Positions 32,401 through 43,608 of a stretch of 64,000 bases of DNA are shown piece after piece. The stretch's first letter is position 1. Each line of letters starts with the position of its first letter. The notes beneath the pieces are model-generated. The model saw nothing but the letters and a program-made list of their open reading frames with translations, did not search any database and was not told the origin of the DNA. The position numbers were made by a program, and so were the translations under genes. Location of the stretch: positions 248,001 through 312,000 of the forward strand of contig JAOTON010001702.1 of assembly GCA_034440635.1 (NCBI GenBank). The letters are read 5' to 3'. This DNA comes from Lepas anatifera. Taxonomy: Eukaryota; Arthropoda; Thecostraca; Lepadidae.

Positions 32401-35400
32401 GAGTGCCAAAAGGCCGGTGGTCTATAGCCGGGGGAAGTGTGGTAAGTTAGTCAGTTAGTTATTTGGGCTTTCGGGCGAGGGATGGTAATGGTGATAGTGC
32501 ATCGGGGAGACGCTGATACTTCACCGAGGCGATAACGAGACTTGGAGTTATGGATACCGGTGGTGCAGGCAAGGGGCGCCTGCAGCACATAGGCGTGGAA
32601 CCGTCAGTGGAGCGTCTGTGGGAGAAAATAATCCATCATAGGGACACTGGTAGGGTAACAACAGGGCAGAAGGGGGGTACACGAACAGGGCACTGGTTGG
32701 GCAACAGGGAGGAGAAGACAGTGCATGGGAAGAGCGCTGACGGCACAATTTGGTCATCAAGGAGACACCGAAGCTGAAGTTTGGAGCTTCCGGTGATACA
32801 GCTTGGGGGTACTCGCATTCAGTGAAATTTGTGGGAGCTGTCAAGGGGAGGCGCTGGTAAGACAACGGGCCACGTTTGGGATGCAAGAAATTCAAAGTAA
32901 AGAGAAGCTGCATGGGGTTTCTGGCAGGGATGTGTTGGTGCGTTCATGGAGCTAACGATAGGCGCCCATCATGCACCATGAAGGCACAGGGCATGCTGTC
33001 AAAAGTTGGGGCCGCCCATAGTGGCACGTGGTGGGGGGATGTGGTTGGGCGCCGATAGAGCAAAAGTAAGATACCAATGATTCATCAAGCACTCAGCAGA
33101 AATATGTGGGCGCCTATAGTAAAGTGTGGGGGCACCAATGGAGCGAAAGAAAAGCACCAATGTGTACCATGGGTGCCGCCAGACAGAGCGGTTTGTCGAA
33201 ATGTGGGGGCGCTCCCGATGAGCCCACGGCTGGAAATGAAGGCGCCGGTGGAGCAAAGAACAGGCACCAATGATTCATTATGGGGGCGCCAGTGATACAG
33301 AACGATGTGTCAAAAGATGGTGGAAAGAGGCGGGGGAAGGCGCCCATAAAGCTAGAAGCAGACAACAATAATGCATCATAGAAGTGGGGCTCGAGTGGTA
33401 TAGGAGGGGCTGTTGAAAGGTGAAGACCCCCTCAATGGGGCATGGGGGCGCCGTTTGAGATTAAAAAAGGAAACGCACCAATTATGCACCATGAGGGCGC
33501 CAGAGGTAAAGAGCGGGTCCAAAAAGCAGGGGTCGCCCACAGTGAAGCGTGGGGGAGCCGGTGGAGTGCACAGAATACACCAATGATGCGCAATGGGAAT
33601 GCCGGTGGTACATGCGGGGTTTCAACACATGGGGCGCCCACAGTGACGCGTGGGGGTACTGTTGGAGCAAAAACGAGACATCAGTGCTGCACCATGGATG
33701 CGCCAGTGGTATAGAGCGGATTTTCCGAAGGGGGGGTGCCCGTAGTGAGGATTGGGGCGCCAATAGTTTATAGCGGGATTTCAAGACGTGGGAGAGCCCA
33801 CGATGAGGCTTGGGGGCGCCGGTGGAGTGAAACGAAAGCACCAATGCTGCCCAATGGGGGCGCCGATGGTACATTCGTGGTTCCAAAAGATGGGGCGCCC
33901 ACAGTGATGCGTGGGGGCGCCGCTGGAGCAGAAACGAGACATCAATGCTGCACCATTGAGGCGCCAGTGATATAGAGCGGATTTCTAGAAGATGTGGACG
34001 CCCGTAGTGAAGAGTGGGGCGCCGGTAGTATATAGCGGGATGTCAAGAGGTGGAAAATGCTTGGGGGCACCAGTGGAGTGAAACGAAGGCACCAATTATG
34101 CACCATAGGGGCGCCGGTGGTACATGCGGGGTTTCAAAAGATGGGGCGCTTACAGTGACGCGTGGGGGGCGGCGTTGGAGATCAATGCTGCACCATGGAG
34201 GCGCCAGTGGTATAGAGCGGATTGTTAGAAGGTGGGGGCGCCCGTAGTGGGGAGTGGGGATCCAGTAGTACGTAGCGGGGAGACAGAGTGGGGGCTCACT
34301 GGTATAAAACGGGCTGGTAAAGGGTAAAGGCCCCCTCAAAGAGGCATGGGGGTGCCATTTGAGCAAAAAGGCACTAATGATGTACCACGGGGGCGTCAAT
34401 GGTAAAGAGCGGCTCTAAAAAAACAGAGGCGCCCATGGTGAAGCGTGGGGGCTCCAGTGGAGTGCACAGAAGACATCAATGCTGCACCATGGAGGCGCCA
34501 GTGATATAGAACGGATTTTTAGAAGATGGGGGCGCCGGTAGTATACAGTGGAATGTCAAGAGGTGGAAGAGGCTTGGGAGCGCCGTTAGAGTGAAACGAA
34601 GGCACCATTGATGCCCAAATGGGGGACGCCGGTGGTACATGCAGGGTTCCAAAAGATGGGGCGCCCACAATGACGCGTGGGGGCGCCGTTGGAGCAAAAA
34701 CGAGACATCTATGCTGCACCATTGAGGCGCCACTGGTATAGAGCGGATTGTTAGAAGGTGGGGGCGCCCGTAGTGGGGAGTGGGAAGAGAGAGTGGGGTC
34801 TCCACTGGTATAAAACGGGCTGGTAAAGGGTGAAGACCACCTCATTGAGGCACGGGGGCGCCATTTGGGCAAAAAGGCACCAATGATGTACCACGGGGGC
34901 GCCAATGGTAAAGAGTGGCTCTAAAAAGCAGAGGCGCCCACGGTGAAGCGTGAGGCGCCAGTGAAGTACACAGAAGACACCAATGATGCCCAATGGGGGC
35001 GCCGGTGGTACATGAGGGTTCCAAAAGGTGGGGCGCCCACAGTGACGCGTGGGGGCGCCGTTGGAGCAAAAACGATACATCAATACTGCACAATGGAGGC
35101 GCCAGTGGTATGGACCGGATTTTCTGAAGGTGGGGGCGCCCGTGGTGAGGATTGGGGCGCCAATAGTTTATAGCGGGATGCCAAGAAGTGGGAGAGCCCA
35201 CGATGAGGCTTGGGGGCGCCGGTGGAGAGAAACGAAAGCAACAATGATGCCCAATGGGGGCGCCGGTGGTACATTCGGGGTTCCAAAAGGTGGGGCGCCC
35301 ACAGTGACGCGTGGGGGCGCCGCTGGAGCAAAAATGAGACATCAATGCTGCACCATGGAGGCGCCAGTGGGGAATATAGACCATATAGCATATAGAGCGG

Positions 35401-35690
35401 AATTCTAGAAGATAGGGGCGCCCGTAGGGAAGAGTGGGGCGCCGGTAATATATAGCGGGATTTCAAGAGGTGGAAGAGGCTTGGGGGCATCGGTGGAGTG
35501 AAATAAGGAAAACATCCCCACCAATGATGCACCATGGGGGCGCCAGTGATGCAGGGCTGGTTGTCAAAATGTGGTATTTGCATGCAGCGGAATTACCAGG
35601 GGGCGCCAGTATTTCCGTTTGGCATGCAAATGTGGAGCAAATGGAGGCGGCCCCCAGGGGCGCCTTAGTGCCGAGGGGCGCCTTACCGGC
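32401..35690. repeat. GGCGCC minisatellite / subterminal array of the 10.8-kb element
   Basis: A long irregular array whose basic units are ~35-60 bp, each with a G-run and GGCGCC, alternating with unit types ending in ATGATGCACCATG, ACAGTGACGCGTG, AGAGCGGAT or CAAAAACGAGACATC. These types recur in the same order, giving higher-order units spaced at about 230-370 bp (AGAGCGGAT at about 33714, 33975, 34214, 34743). Units before 33060 are more degenerate. Open frames of 60-180 codons run through it on both strands and are not genes. Confidence 0.85.
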
Positions 35691-35840
35691 GAGGGGGGGT
35701 GCGGCCCCCGCGGCCCCTGGATCCGCCCCTGTACAATATGACGTTGAAGGTAATTATGTAGTAAAAGAGTGAAAAACACATTTGGCGAGCTTTTGGAGCA
35801 CCTTTCATCCCATGACTTCTTGGCGAAATTCCAAAACAGC

Positions 35841-36686
35841 TTAACACGCGCATTGACGGTGGGGCGGGTACCCGCCCCCCCGCGGTTTTTTCGGAGATAG
35901 AAGAAAAACGGCGGCGCCAGCGCCGCCGTACTTGGCATGCCTTTTCTCTCATCATTTTTACAACTTCTGTGAAAATATTAAGGTTAAGTCATCTCAGGTC
36001 AGGTCACCAGTACAGGCCAAGTGACCCGACCTCAAAAAAGTTTAAGATAGCATAAGTCGGAGCAGGGTGAACTTATCCGATTGAAACTCATATCACATAA
36101 TGGCCCCACCGAGTTCTCTAAAACATGTTCCGGTATTTTTGATATCGATGACCTAAGGTCAGGTACGAGGCATGACCTCTCCATTGGAAATACATGGGAA
36201 AATGTTTTTTACGGAATAACTCAGTAACGAATGGTGATAGCGTATTTATTTTAGCTGCATTAGACTCACCTTGGCTTTGCGGTTCTAATGATATGCATTT
36301 TATATAATTTGACCCTGACCTGACCTTACGTCAGGTCAAATCCTTGATTTGACCTAGCAAGGTCAAGTTATATATCATTCGATTTGGCTTGCTGAGAGGA
36401 TTCATACAGTTCAAGTCGTTTTGCTCTATCTTTACTTGTTCAGATGTAATGGCCGAAAAACTGAATTTACATGTTATCTCTCTGACGGCATGTTTTGACC
36501 TCTCGTGACATTAAATGTGACCTGACAAAAAATGGTTCAGATGTTTTCGATGGAGAAGTGGATGGGCAGCCCAACGCCGTTTACCGTTTTTCGCTACCTA
36601 CCGTGGTTCTCGAGATCTTGGGGGGGCGAGTACCCGCCCCCCGTCAATGCGAAGGTGGCTCAGACCCCCGTCAATGCGCGTGTTAA
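35841..36686. mobile_element. TTAA-target AGGTCA-rich element, copy C (846 bp)
   Basis: It is bounded by TTAACACGCGCATTGACGG and CCGTCAATGCGCGTGTTAA, an exact inverted pair including TTAA. It is very similar to copy B along its length (GGCGCCGCCGTACTTGGCAT region, TCAGGTCAGGTCACC, ATTTGACCTAGCAAGGTCAA). A self-complementary GGGCGGGTACCCGCCC lies 15 bp inside the left end. Intact but non-coding. Confidence 0.9.
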
Positions 36687-37103
36687 GTAACTTAAGTAAC
36701 TTAAGTAGACACTAGGTGATGGTGAAGTTATTGTTGTTTCCGACTTCTCCGAAAGTTTTACCACTGTAACACAAAATGAAATTCAAAGCCATCATTGAAA
36801 CAAACGCCAGGTGACGTCGCACCCCTTCGTGGGCTACAGGCGTAGTGGTACAGAGCAGCTGTAACTGGCCCAATTTTCATACACTGCAATATTACACCTC
36901 ACGCATGACACTGCGGCGGCTCATTTGTTTCCAACGGGAGGCATTGCTGAAGTGGAAAAGAAGATGGGGCACTGTCAGAGCAAAAAACGTATTACTTTTC
37001 TGATAGAGTTGTGTCTTAATGTAAAAACTTCAAAAACGTCCAACGTGTTCAATCATGAAACAGGTTTTGGGCCTCACAATGACACTTTTTTGCTACCGCG
37101 CAC
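36687..37103. other. Unassigned sequence
   Basis: It begins with tandem AACTTAAGT. No gene or element is recognised up to the hAT-like end at 37104. Confidence 0.35.
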
Positions 37104-37342
37104 CAGGGGCGGATCCAAGGGGGAGGGGGGGCAATGGGGCGAGCGCCCCCCTTTGGCCGACCTTAAGCACTGGAAAGAAACGCATCCCACCGCAGACGCC
37201 GGGCCCCACTCAGGGGGCTCCGGGGGCTGCGGCTGTACCCCGGCCCCGCAAGTTTTCTTCCAAATACCACCCGAAGGTAGGTCTAGAGGCCCCTTATAAT
37301 GTACCTGACAAGGTGCCTGACAATGACCTGACCTTGGATTAA
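37104..37342 (+). mobile_element. hAT-like left terminus related to 8519
   Basis: It starts CAGGGGCGGATCCAAGGGGG, then follows the 8519 element through GACCTTAAGCACTGG, AAACGC, CCGGGCC and CTTCCAAAT to AGGTCTAG. It carries the empty site (CTTCCAAAT) where the 491-bp element sits in the other copy. No right end was found. Confidence 0.65.
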
Positions 37343-37614
37343 TTTCTTCAAGATGTATCGAATTGATTCTGGTTTGCACTTGCCACGCGGCATTGCGCTA
37401 AATCGAGCCGTTTTTCTCGCATCGCGAAAAATTAAGGAGGGGTAGAATCGACCCCCTGACAAAAGGAGGGTTAAGAGGAAAACCAAAATTTGGTGTACTT
37501 GTTTGAACCGCCTGATGGAGAGCTCCACAGTGAACCGAAAAACATATTTCTATCATTATTGTTTATTGAGCTATGAATTTCGTTCTGTTTTTCAGGCCTC
37601 CTGCATCACTGTGA
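37343..37614. other. Unassigned sequence
   Basis: Nothing recognised between the hAT-like fragment and the SINE head. Confidence 0.3.
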
Positions 37615-37815
37615 GGTGGGGGCATGGTGGTATAGTGGTTAGCAACCTTGCTTTCCACCCGGCCGACTCGGGCTTGAGGCCCGGTAGATTCCTTGAGCAA
37701 GAAGCAATTCGGCTCCCAAGAAACCATTCCATCAGGCAAAGAGCGACGCCATATAACCGTGGCAGTTGTTGCGTCGATAGGCCCCAAAAATTGTTGTTAT
37801 TATGCCGAGGAGGTC
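37615..37815 (+). mobile_element. tRNA-derived SINE, second family
   Basis: The head GGCATGGTGGTATAGTGG with TTAGCA looks like box A of a Glu/Gly/Asp-type tRNA. GGGCTTGAGGCCCGG is a degenerate box B. The body continues to about 37815 with TTGTTGTTATTA near the end, possibly the tail. It is unrelated to the 10.3/14.6-kb SINE. Confidence 0.6.
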
Positions 37816-38034
37816 CAGCTTGCTGTTGATCTTTGGCCAAGTTTGATATGCTAGACCCTTCGCATTGGCAGACGCAGGGGTATCCATTCCAGCCATGCCC
37901 CCCCCAAGCGCTGGAGGGGAGCCAAACTATCTTTTGCCCCCAAAGGCCGGATAATTTAAAAAAGGTGTGGTCACTAGGCCTGTAGAGCAAAACAATATTC
38001 GCTCCCACCGCCTCCCCCTCCCCGAAGAGCTCTC

Positions 38035-38337
38035 ATGTACTTGGAGCGAGGAAGGCGTCTCGAAGATATAATCAACTACCACGACTTATGTATTATGAAC
38101 ACAGGTCAACAAACGTACATCTCTTTACCCTCAGGCATAACATCGGCAATCGATTTGTCCGCTTGCTCACCATCGCTGGTGGACCATTTTAGATGGCGAA
38201 CACACTCCTATCCGTGGAACAGTGACCACTACCCCATTTGGCTGCTGTCCGAGATCCCACACCCAGGTAGGAGAACACCGCAATGGAATCTGCGTAGGGC
38301 GGACTGGGAAGACTTACGGAAGACAACAAAGTAGCTT
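38035..38337 (+). pseudogene. LINE endonuclease fragment (I/Jockey type)
   Basis: The frame contains RGRRLEDIINYHDLCIMNTG, then TYISLPSGITSAIDLSACSP and WNSDHYPIWLLSEIP. This is the C-terminal half of an APE-type LINE endonuclease: the SAIDL strand and the catalytic SDH motif. The N-terminal half and the RT are absent. It could derive from the same I-like family as 57720-60768, but there is no overlap to test that. The frame stops at a TAG after RKTTK. Confidence 0.75.
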
Positions 38338-38340
38338 CGT

Positions 38341-38880
38341 TCCGACACTGGCCCAGCCATTGATCCATCTATGTTAAGTTTCCTCTACCAATTCAGAGTT
38401 ATTATTTCTTTGTGTTCTGAAAAAGCTCCTGTTTTGATGGAAGCTATCGCTAAGATGTTTCTTTTCTTTGAATGTGACCAGCTATTCACCATTTATGTCA
38501 TATTTCCTCTACCAACTTAGAGATATTTCTTTGTGTTCTAAATCATTTGTTCTAAAATTTGTGTTCTGATAAAGGCCTTGTTTTGATGGTAGTTCAATTC
38601 TCGAAATTGTTTCGTGATGAACAGCAGTATAGTGGTATTCAGTATTGATCTCTAATTTAGCATTGTTTGTGAAAGCATGATTGCCTGATGATATATCGGC
38701 CGTTATCACATGTTATTGTTTGTTGTCAGTGCCTGCTGAAACAACGCCAGCCGCTCAGCCCCCTGCCTGCAATTGTTGCGATCCGCGGCCTAGCCAACCG
38801 ACCTACTGCTGCCGCCGCCGCCTCTGCCCGGCCCAGGAGACCCCAGTCCGGATAGTATCGATTATGAAAACATGAAAATT
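38341..38880. other. Unassigned; tandem duplication and a possible LINE ORF1 end
   Basis: TTTCCTCTACCAA and TTATTTCTTTGTGTTCTGA-like words recur at about 38386, 38507 and 38540, an old ~115-bp tandem duplication. The last ~150 bases, rich in CCGCCG and alanine/proline codons, may be the ORF1-ORF2 junction of the LINE starting at 38886. Confidence 0.4.
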
Positions 38881-38885
38881 CCAGT

Positions 38886-40216
38886 ATGAATATAAACAGC
38901 ATCACTGCAGCAAACAGGATGGATAAGTTAGAAGAGTTTGTCAGGCTAAACAATATAGGAATATTTGGTCTAGTTGAAACAAAGCTAGATGGTTCCGTTC
39001 ATAGTGGCATATACAATTTAGAACACTTTCACAGTCCACTCGCACGACACAGAAACAGGAAAGGAGGAGGGATTCTGCTCTATTGTCATTCATAATTTGC
39101 AATCACTAGGCTTCACGATTTAGAATTGGGAAATATTGAATGGGTGTGGGCAAAAATTCAGTTAGAAAATATTATATTAATATTATGCTGCACTTACATT
39201 CCTCCAAACACAGACTCCGAAACTAAAGATCAATTTCTTGAATATCTTACGGAAGGTGTAGAAAAAGCTAAAACATTCAACCCCACGACTATTATAGTAA
39301 TGGGAGACCTAAATGCTGGAAATACGTACTTACGGGATAAGAACCTAAAACACTCACCATTAACCCCTTTCGAACGGAAACTTGAAACAACTGCTGACTC
39401 ACTAGGACTACATCAAGTCAATTACAAACCTACTAGGATACAAGGGAGAGACGCAAAATTTACGCGACCTTTGTTTTGTTTACAATGAAGGCCTGATTTC
39501 AAGTCGTGGCGTACTGTCCTCGTTTTCAACCCTCGACCATTTCCCGGTTTATGTGTCTTTGAAAAAACGTATCACTGATTCAACACCATACGTTAAAACT
39601 ATTTGGGATTACAGCAAGCTGGACGTACAACGACTAACTCACATTCTAACGAAAACGGACTGGCAGGACATTATAGACAAAGACACACACTGCAGTAAAT
39701 CTGTTCACGGAGACATTAAAAAACGCAGCTTTAGAGACGATTCCCTTGAAAGAAATCACTATTAAACCAAATTCCAAACCATGGATAACAACCTCTGTCA
39801 GAATAGCAATGAAAAAACGAGATAGATTATTTAGGCAAGCTAAAAAGAAAGAAACCAAGTATTGTGACGAAATCCATCCAGAAGTTAAACTCGCGTGGCA
39901 AAAAATGGTGGGCACAAAGAAATAAGGTCAAAAGTGAAATACGTCACCAAAAAAATCAATATTATTTTTTGAAAACAAGCCAACTTCTTAGAAACAAATG
40001 CTATCCACATAAGTATCACTCAACCTTAAGCGAACTCACTGGACGAAGAATTAATAGAAACATTGTCCCTTTAGTAATTAATAATGGAGTTTCAGTTGAT
40101 GACGATGAGCAAAACGCCAATCTGTTAAATAACTTTTTTGCAGCACAATCAACTCTGGCCATCGAGGAGCCAGAAACAATATATACAGAGCCTAGTAACT
40201 GTACTAACCACATCTA
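38886..40216 (+). pseudogene. CR1-like LINE: APE endonuclease and linker, RT missing
   Basis: It starts MNINSITAANRMDKLEEFV, then gives IGIFGLVETKLD (the catalytic E of APE), the WVWAKI block, CTYIPPNTDS and VMGDLNAGNTYL (the D-x-N motif). Frameshifts follow near 39092 and 39460, after which FNEGLISSRG- and STLDHFPVYVSL-type blocks close the endonuclease. The linker continues with TIWDYSKLDVQRLTHILTKT, a TSVRIAMKKRDRLFRQAK-like stretch and YHSTLSELTGRR. The RT should begin soon after FFAAQ but is absent: at about 40200 the sequence changes to the tail of a different LINE. The copy has at least three frameshifts. Confidence 0.8.
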
Positions 40217-40738
40217 AGACTAACAACTAACCAACTCACACCCCCTCCCTGACACTCTATCTGTTCTATTACCCTTCTCTCTTCCTCTAAGCGGCGGCTA
40301 CCCAGCCAGAGAGGGTGCTGTAACATCACCTCCTGGTTGCAGGATAAAGACCCGCGTCATCATGTCATGGTGCTTGCGGGTGTTTCTAATAACCCAAAAT
40401 TATTATTTTTCAATGGAGGAACTTGAGTAACGTAAGCAAAACGGTCATTCGATAACAAGGAACAAAAGTAAAAAAAACTAATCTTTACGCTGGCAAGCCT
40501 CTTCACGTACCCTTTTAAATCCTACTTGTGCCCCAGGCTCGGCATCTCTGCCGTAGCAATCCCCTTCCCTCGCTAGTGTTGCTACACTTCGCGATCCATT
40601 CCTTGAAATAAGATTCGTCCCTTTGTTCTGCGACATTAAAGTAAACACTCCTCCCGAAAAATTCTCCCCCACACTTTAGAGGCGGACAAAGGTGCCTTGC
40701 ACAGAACGCCTTATAAAAAGCCCTTAACTAACTAGCTC
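40200..40738 (+). mobile_element. 3' end of the I-like LINE family
   Basis: From ACTAACCACATCTAAGACTA it matches the reverse complement of 57735-58005. From 40293 it also matches 31942-32392, ending TTAACTAACTAG. It carries only the 3' untranslated region. It begins exactly where the CR1-like coding sequence stops making sense, so it is either a 5'-truncated insertion there or the acceptor side of a template switch. Confidence 0.75.
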
Positions 40739-42667
40739 ATTCACAGCAGCTCTGACTATATCTGGAAACAGTTGTGCAGTGGAAATGGTAAGCTGGAAGG
40801 ACAACACCGTATCGATCACCTCTTCTGCTCTACTGCTTTCGGCTAGGGTTCGGTCGCCTCTGTTGACCGATACTCAAAACAGGACTAAGAGTGAACTCAA
40901 CTGCAAAGGCCAAATTCTGTTAAAAGTTACGAGACAATGGGAGGCACAGATCAGCAGAAGCAGCATGTCAACAGCTACCGCGCTTTAGCCAGAGGAAACA
41001 AATGGTGTTTTCCGACATGGGCGGAGACTAGAGGGGGAGGGGTGGGGAGTTGGAGGTCAAGATCTCTTCCTCAACAGGCAGGTACATACATCATTTACAG
41101 AAGTCCTGATGAGTTAGGTACTGTTTGGTTTGCAAAGCTGCTTACTCCTTCTATGTGTGCTTGTGATTTCGGGCTGAAAAACCATATATTATGGATACCT
41201 CAATTACCTCTTCTCTACTATACTCCTCGATTCCGGGTTTCTCATAGGTTTTGTACCCTCCCCCTTCCCCCATAGGTTTGTACTATTGTTCCAGCGTTAA
41301 CCCATCCAGGAACCCCCTGGGTCGAGAAGAGATCTCCAGCCTTGGTTTCCCATCTTTGTGGTGGTAGTTTCCAATGAACTTCTACCTGGGTCAGCTTGCA
41401 GAGACACCCAGGGGTTCAGGTAGACCTGTCACGAGCAAGCCTGGGGGATACAGAGTGCGCTTTTTGCACCCATTGGAATAAAGATATGGCTCTGTGATCC
41501 CGATTTTGTGAGTTTAGTCCATAGTGGATGGAGGTTGCTGCGATATTTATTTCCAAAGTTGGAAATTTGGCCCGTTCCAAAGCATACTGGTCCTGCCCTG
41601 TTTTAAATTGAGTAGCTGACAGGTGGAAATCAAGCTTGGTCAGTCCTGTCGTCAGCACGTCCGCACATTCTATGATGCCTGCGATTTACTTGCGGCCCAA
41701 TTATGGACTAAACTGTTTCTGTATGCTTGTGGAATTATTTCGGTACCGTTAGAGAGGACCAACACATGCAATCAATGACATGTGGGCATACAAACCTAAC
41801 TGACGGATATCCTCCTAGTGGTCGAGATCTCGACCACCTCAAAATTCCAAATTTTGGGAGGGAAGGGGGTCGGAAGTAAAAATGGGGTATGACACTGTTA
41901 ATTACTGACCAAAACAAATCTATCTGTAAAAGGAATTTGAAATCCTAGCAAAAAAATTAATTCAGTAACGAAAAGATTTCAGGACCCTAGAACATTTCAT
42001 GCTGCCCAAACCATCTCAGGTGCGCTCAGTTTAGCTCAAGGGGCCCAGATTAGTTCGTATAGCATCAGAGGCCAGGTCAGGGGCCCCGAACAGCTCAGGG
42101 GGCCTTCAAATCGACTCATAATACCTCAGATCAGTTCAGGGGCACAGGTATGTTTAAGTTTTTCAGGCAAGCGATCGGTTTAGTTTGGGTTTTTTGTTTG
42201 ATATTATAGCTGCCAATATTTTTATCTCCGTTGCGGGCGGCCCACCACAGAAAAGTGGGGGGGGACAGTGGCCCCTCTGACCCAAACCCCCACCAGTTCC
42301 AATGCCTATGGTTGCACGGCAATCGTGTGCCACGCAGCAGTCAATGAGAGCCCAACCCGCCGGCGCGTCAGGTAAAGAGAACCAATCACGTTGCAGGACT
42401 CTAGCGTCCCTTGTAAACGAGGGCCGAAGACCCAGTAGCGTCCGAGGAACATGGCATGGTGTTACTGGCGAATCTGCCCTTGTCATGGCTGCGACAATGC
42501 CGAATCTGCTAGTAAACTAGCGTCCTCCAGGCGACACCAGTAAATGAACCACGGAACATAGTGGGTGGTTTGTTTAGCAGATTGCTTTCAGGGTAGGGAC
42601 GCTTGTAAAACGAGACTGGTCAATACGATCTTGGGACTCGTGAATTTTTTTAGTGTGAGGGCTCTGG
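40739..42667. other. Unassigned; short CTCAGGGGCC minisatellite at 41990-42150
   Basis: No gene is recognised. At 41990-42150 words such as AGCTCAGGGGGCC and GGCCCAGATTAGTTC repeat at ~27-30 bp. GGGCGGAGACTAGAGGGGG at about 41020 resembles the hAT-like termini, but no partner end was found. Confidence 0.4.
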
Positions 42668-43608
42668 CAACTTGTACCTAGGTACCTATCTCCCTTAGGT
42701 CATGGAGTGTCTATTGTTTTGGGTCATGGGTCTCTATGTTTTGGGTCCTGGGTTGAAACCCTGAGGGGATTGGGGGTTTGGGCCTCCCATTGGCGGATCC
42801 AAGAAAAACTTTTGGATGGGCCAAATCTACGTTTGGGGGGTGGCTAAATCGGGAGAAATGCATGAAAATATAGGTTGTATTTTAAAAGAATGACCAAAGT
42901 TTGGTTCTTTGGGGAGGGTCAAAATCAGCTATTTTAGGCTTTAGTGGGCAACCGTCCCATTGCCCCCTTGGATTTGCCAGTGGACCCCCGGGATTAGGGT
43001 CTCCAGGAGAGAAAAATCCAGGGGACCATCTCCCATATACTTTGAAAATGACTTCTAGTGTTGTGCCATTGTTAATCCACCCAGGACCCTCTTGTATTGA
43101 GAATAGATATCCAGCCGTGCCTTGGGCAGTCCATACTTGAAGAAGGAAAATTCATCATTGGAGTGTGTTGGGCATCATTATCTATATTTTATAATTGTGA
43201 AACATCCCACTTCCAGTCGATAAAAAAAGTTGTGGGTTGCCACCATGAAAATAATAAGAACTTGTAGTTTGAGTTGTTTAGAAGGTAGCCTTGAGGGATG
43301 GCTATGATCAATGGGGGCAGGACCAGTAGGTAAGCATATTGTGGCAGATTTAAACATCTCATTTGGGTGGTGGTTGGGCATGCTGATCAGTTTTAGTACC
43401 TGCTTAGCTCATATCATGATAAATCATGTGAAGTGTTGATGTTCGTATATGGATTCAGACCTACCATCTTGAGATAGATTTTTCTGTCTGCAGGGCACCA
43501 CTAACTCGCTCTGAGTGGTGAGTACCACCACTAACTAATGGAAGCACCAAGACGATAAAATCATTTAAATGGGACTTAATTTTTTTTGGTCTTTCCGTGG
43601 TAAAGGTA

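Larger units (their letters stand above)
24967..35731. mobile_element. 10.8-kb hAT-like transposon without transposase, 8-bp target duplication
   Basis: The left terminus CAGGGGCGGATCCAGG (24967) and the right terminus CCTGGATCCGCCCCTG (ending 35731) are exact inverted repeats of 16 bases. TACAATAT flanks both sides (24959-24966 and 35732-35739) without mismatch. Subterminal GGCGCC words occur at both ends: three within 110 bp at the left, dozens at the right. A CAGGG terminus with an 8-bp duplication is the habit of hAT elements. Inside lie an AGGTCA-rich element, minisatellites, a CR1-like LINE and a LINE tail, but no transposase. The size is partly from nested insertions; subtracting the recognised ones leaves about 7.5 kb. 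Confidence 0.85.

Noticed and set aside
33435..35408. Open frames of 70-180 codons on both strands with recurring GGAPTVTRGGA- and APPWCSIDVS-like words
   Set aside because: They follow the period of the GC-rich GGCGCC array and occur in several overlapping frames; no start context or domain supports them.
32401..35690. CRISPR-like regular array
   Set aside because: Units vary in length and the intervals are themselves repeats rather than unique spacers; the setting is eukaryotic and lies inside a hAT-like element.
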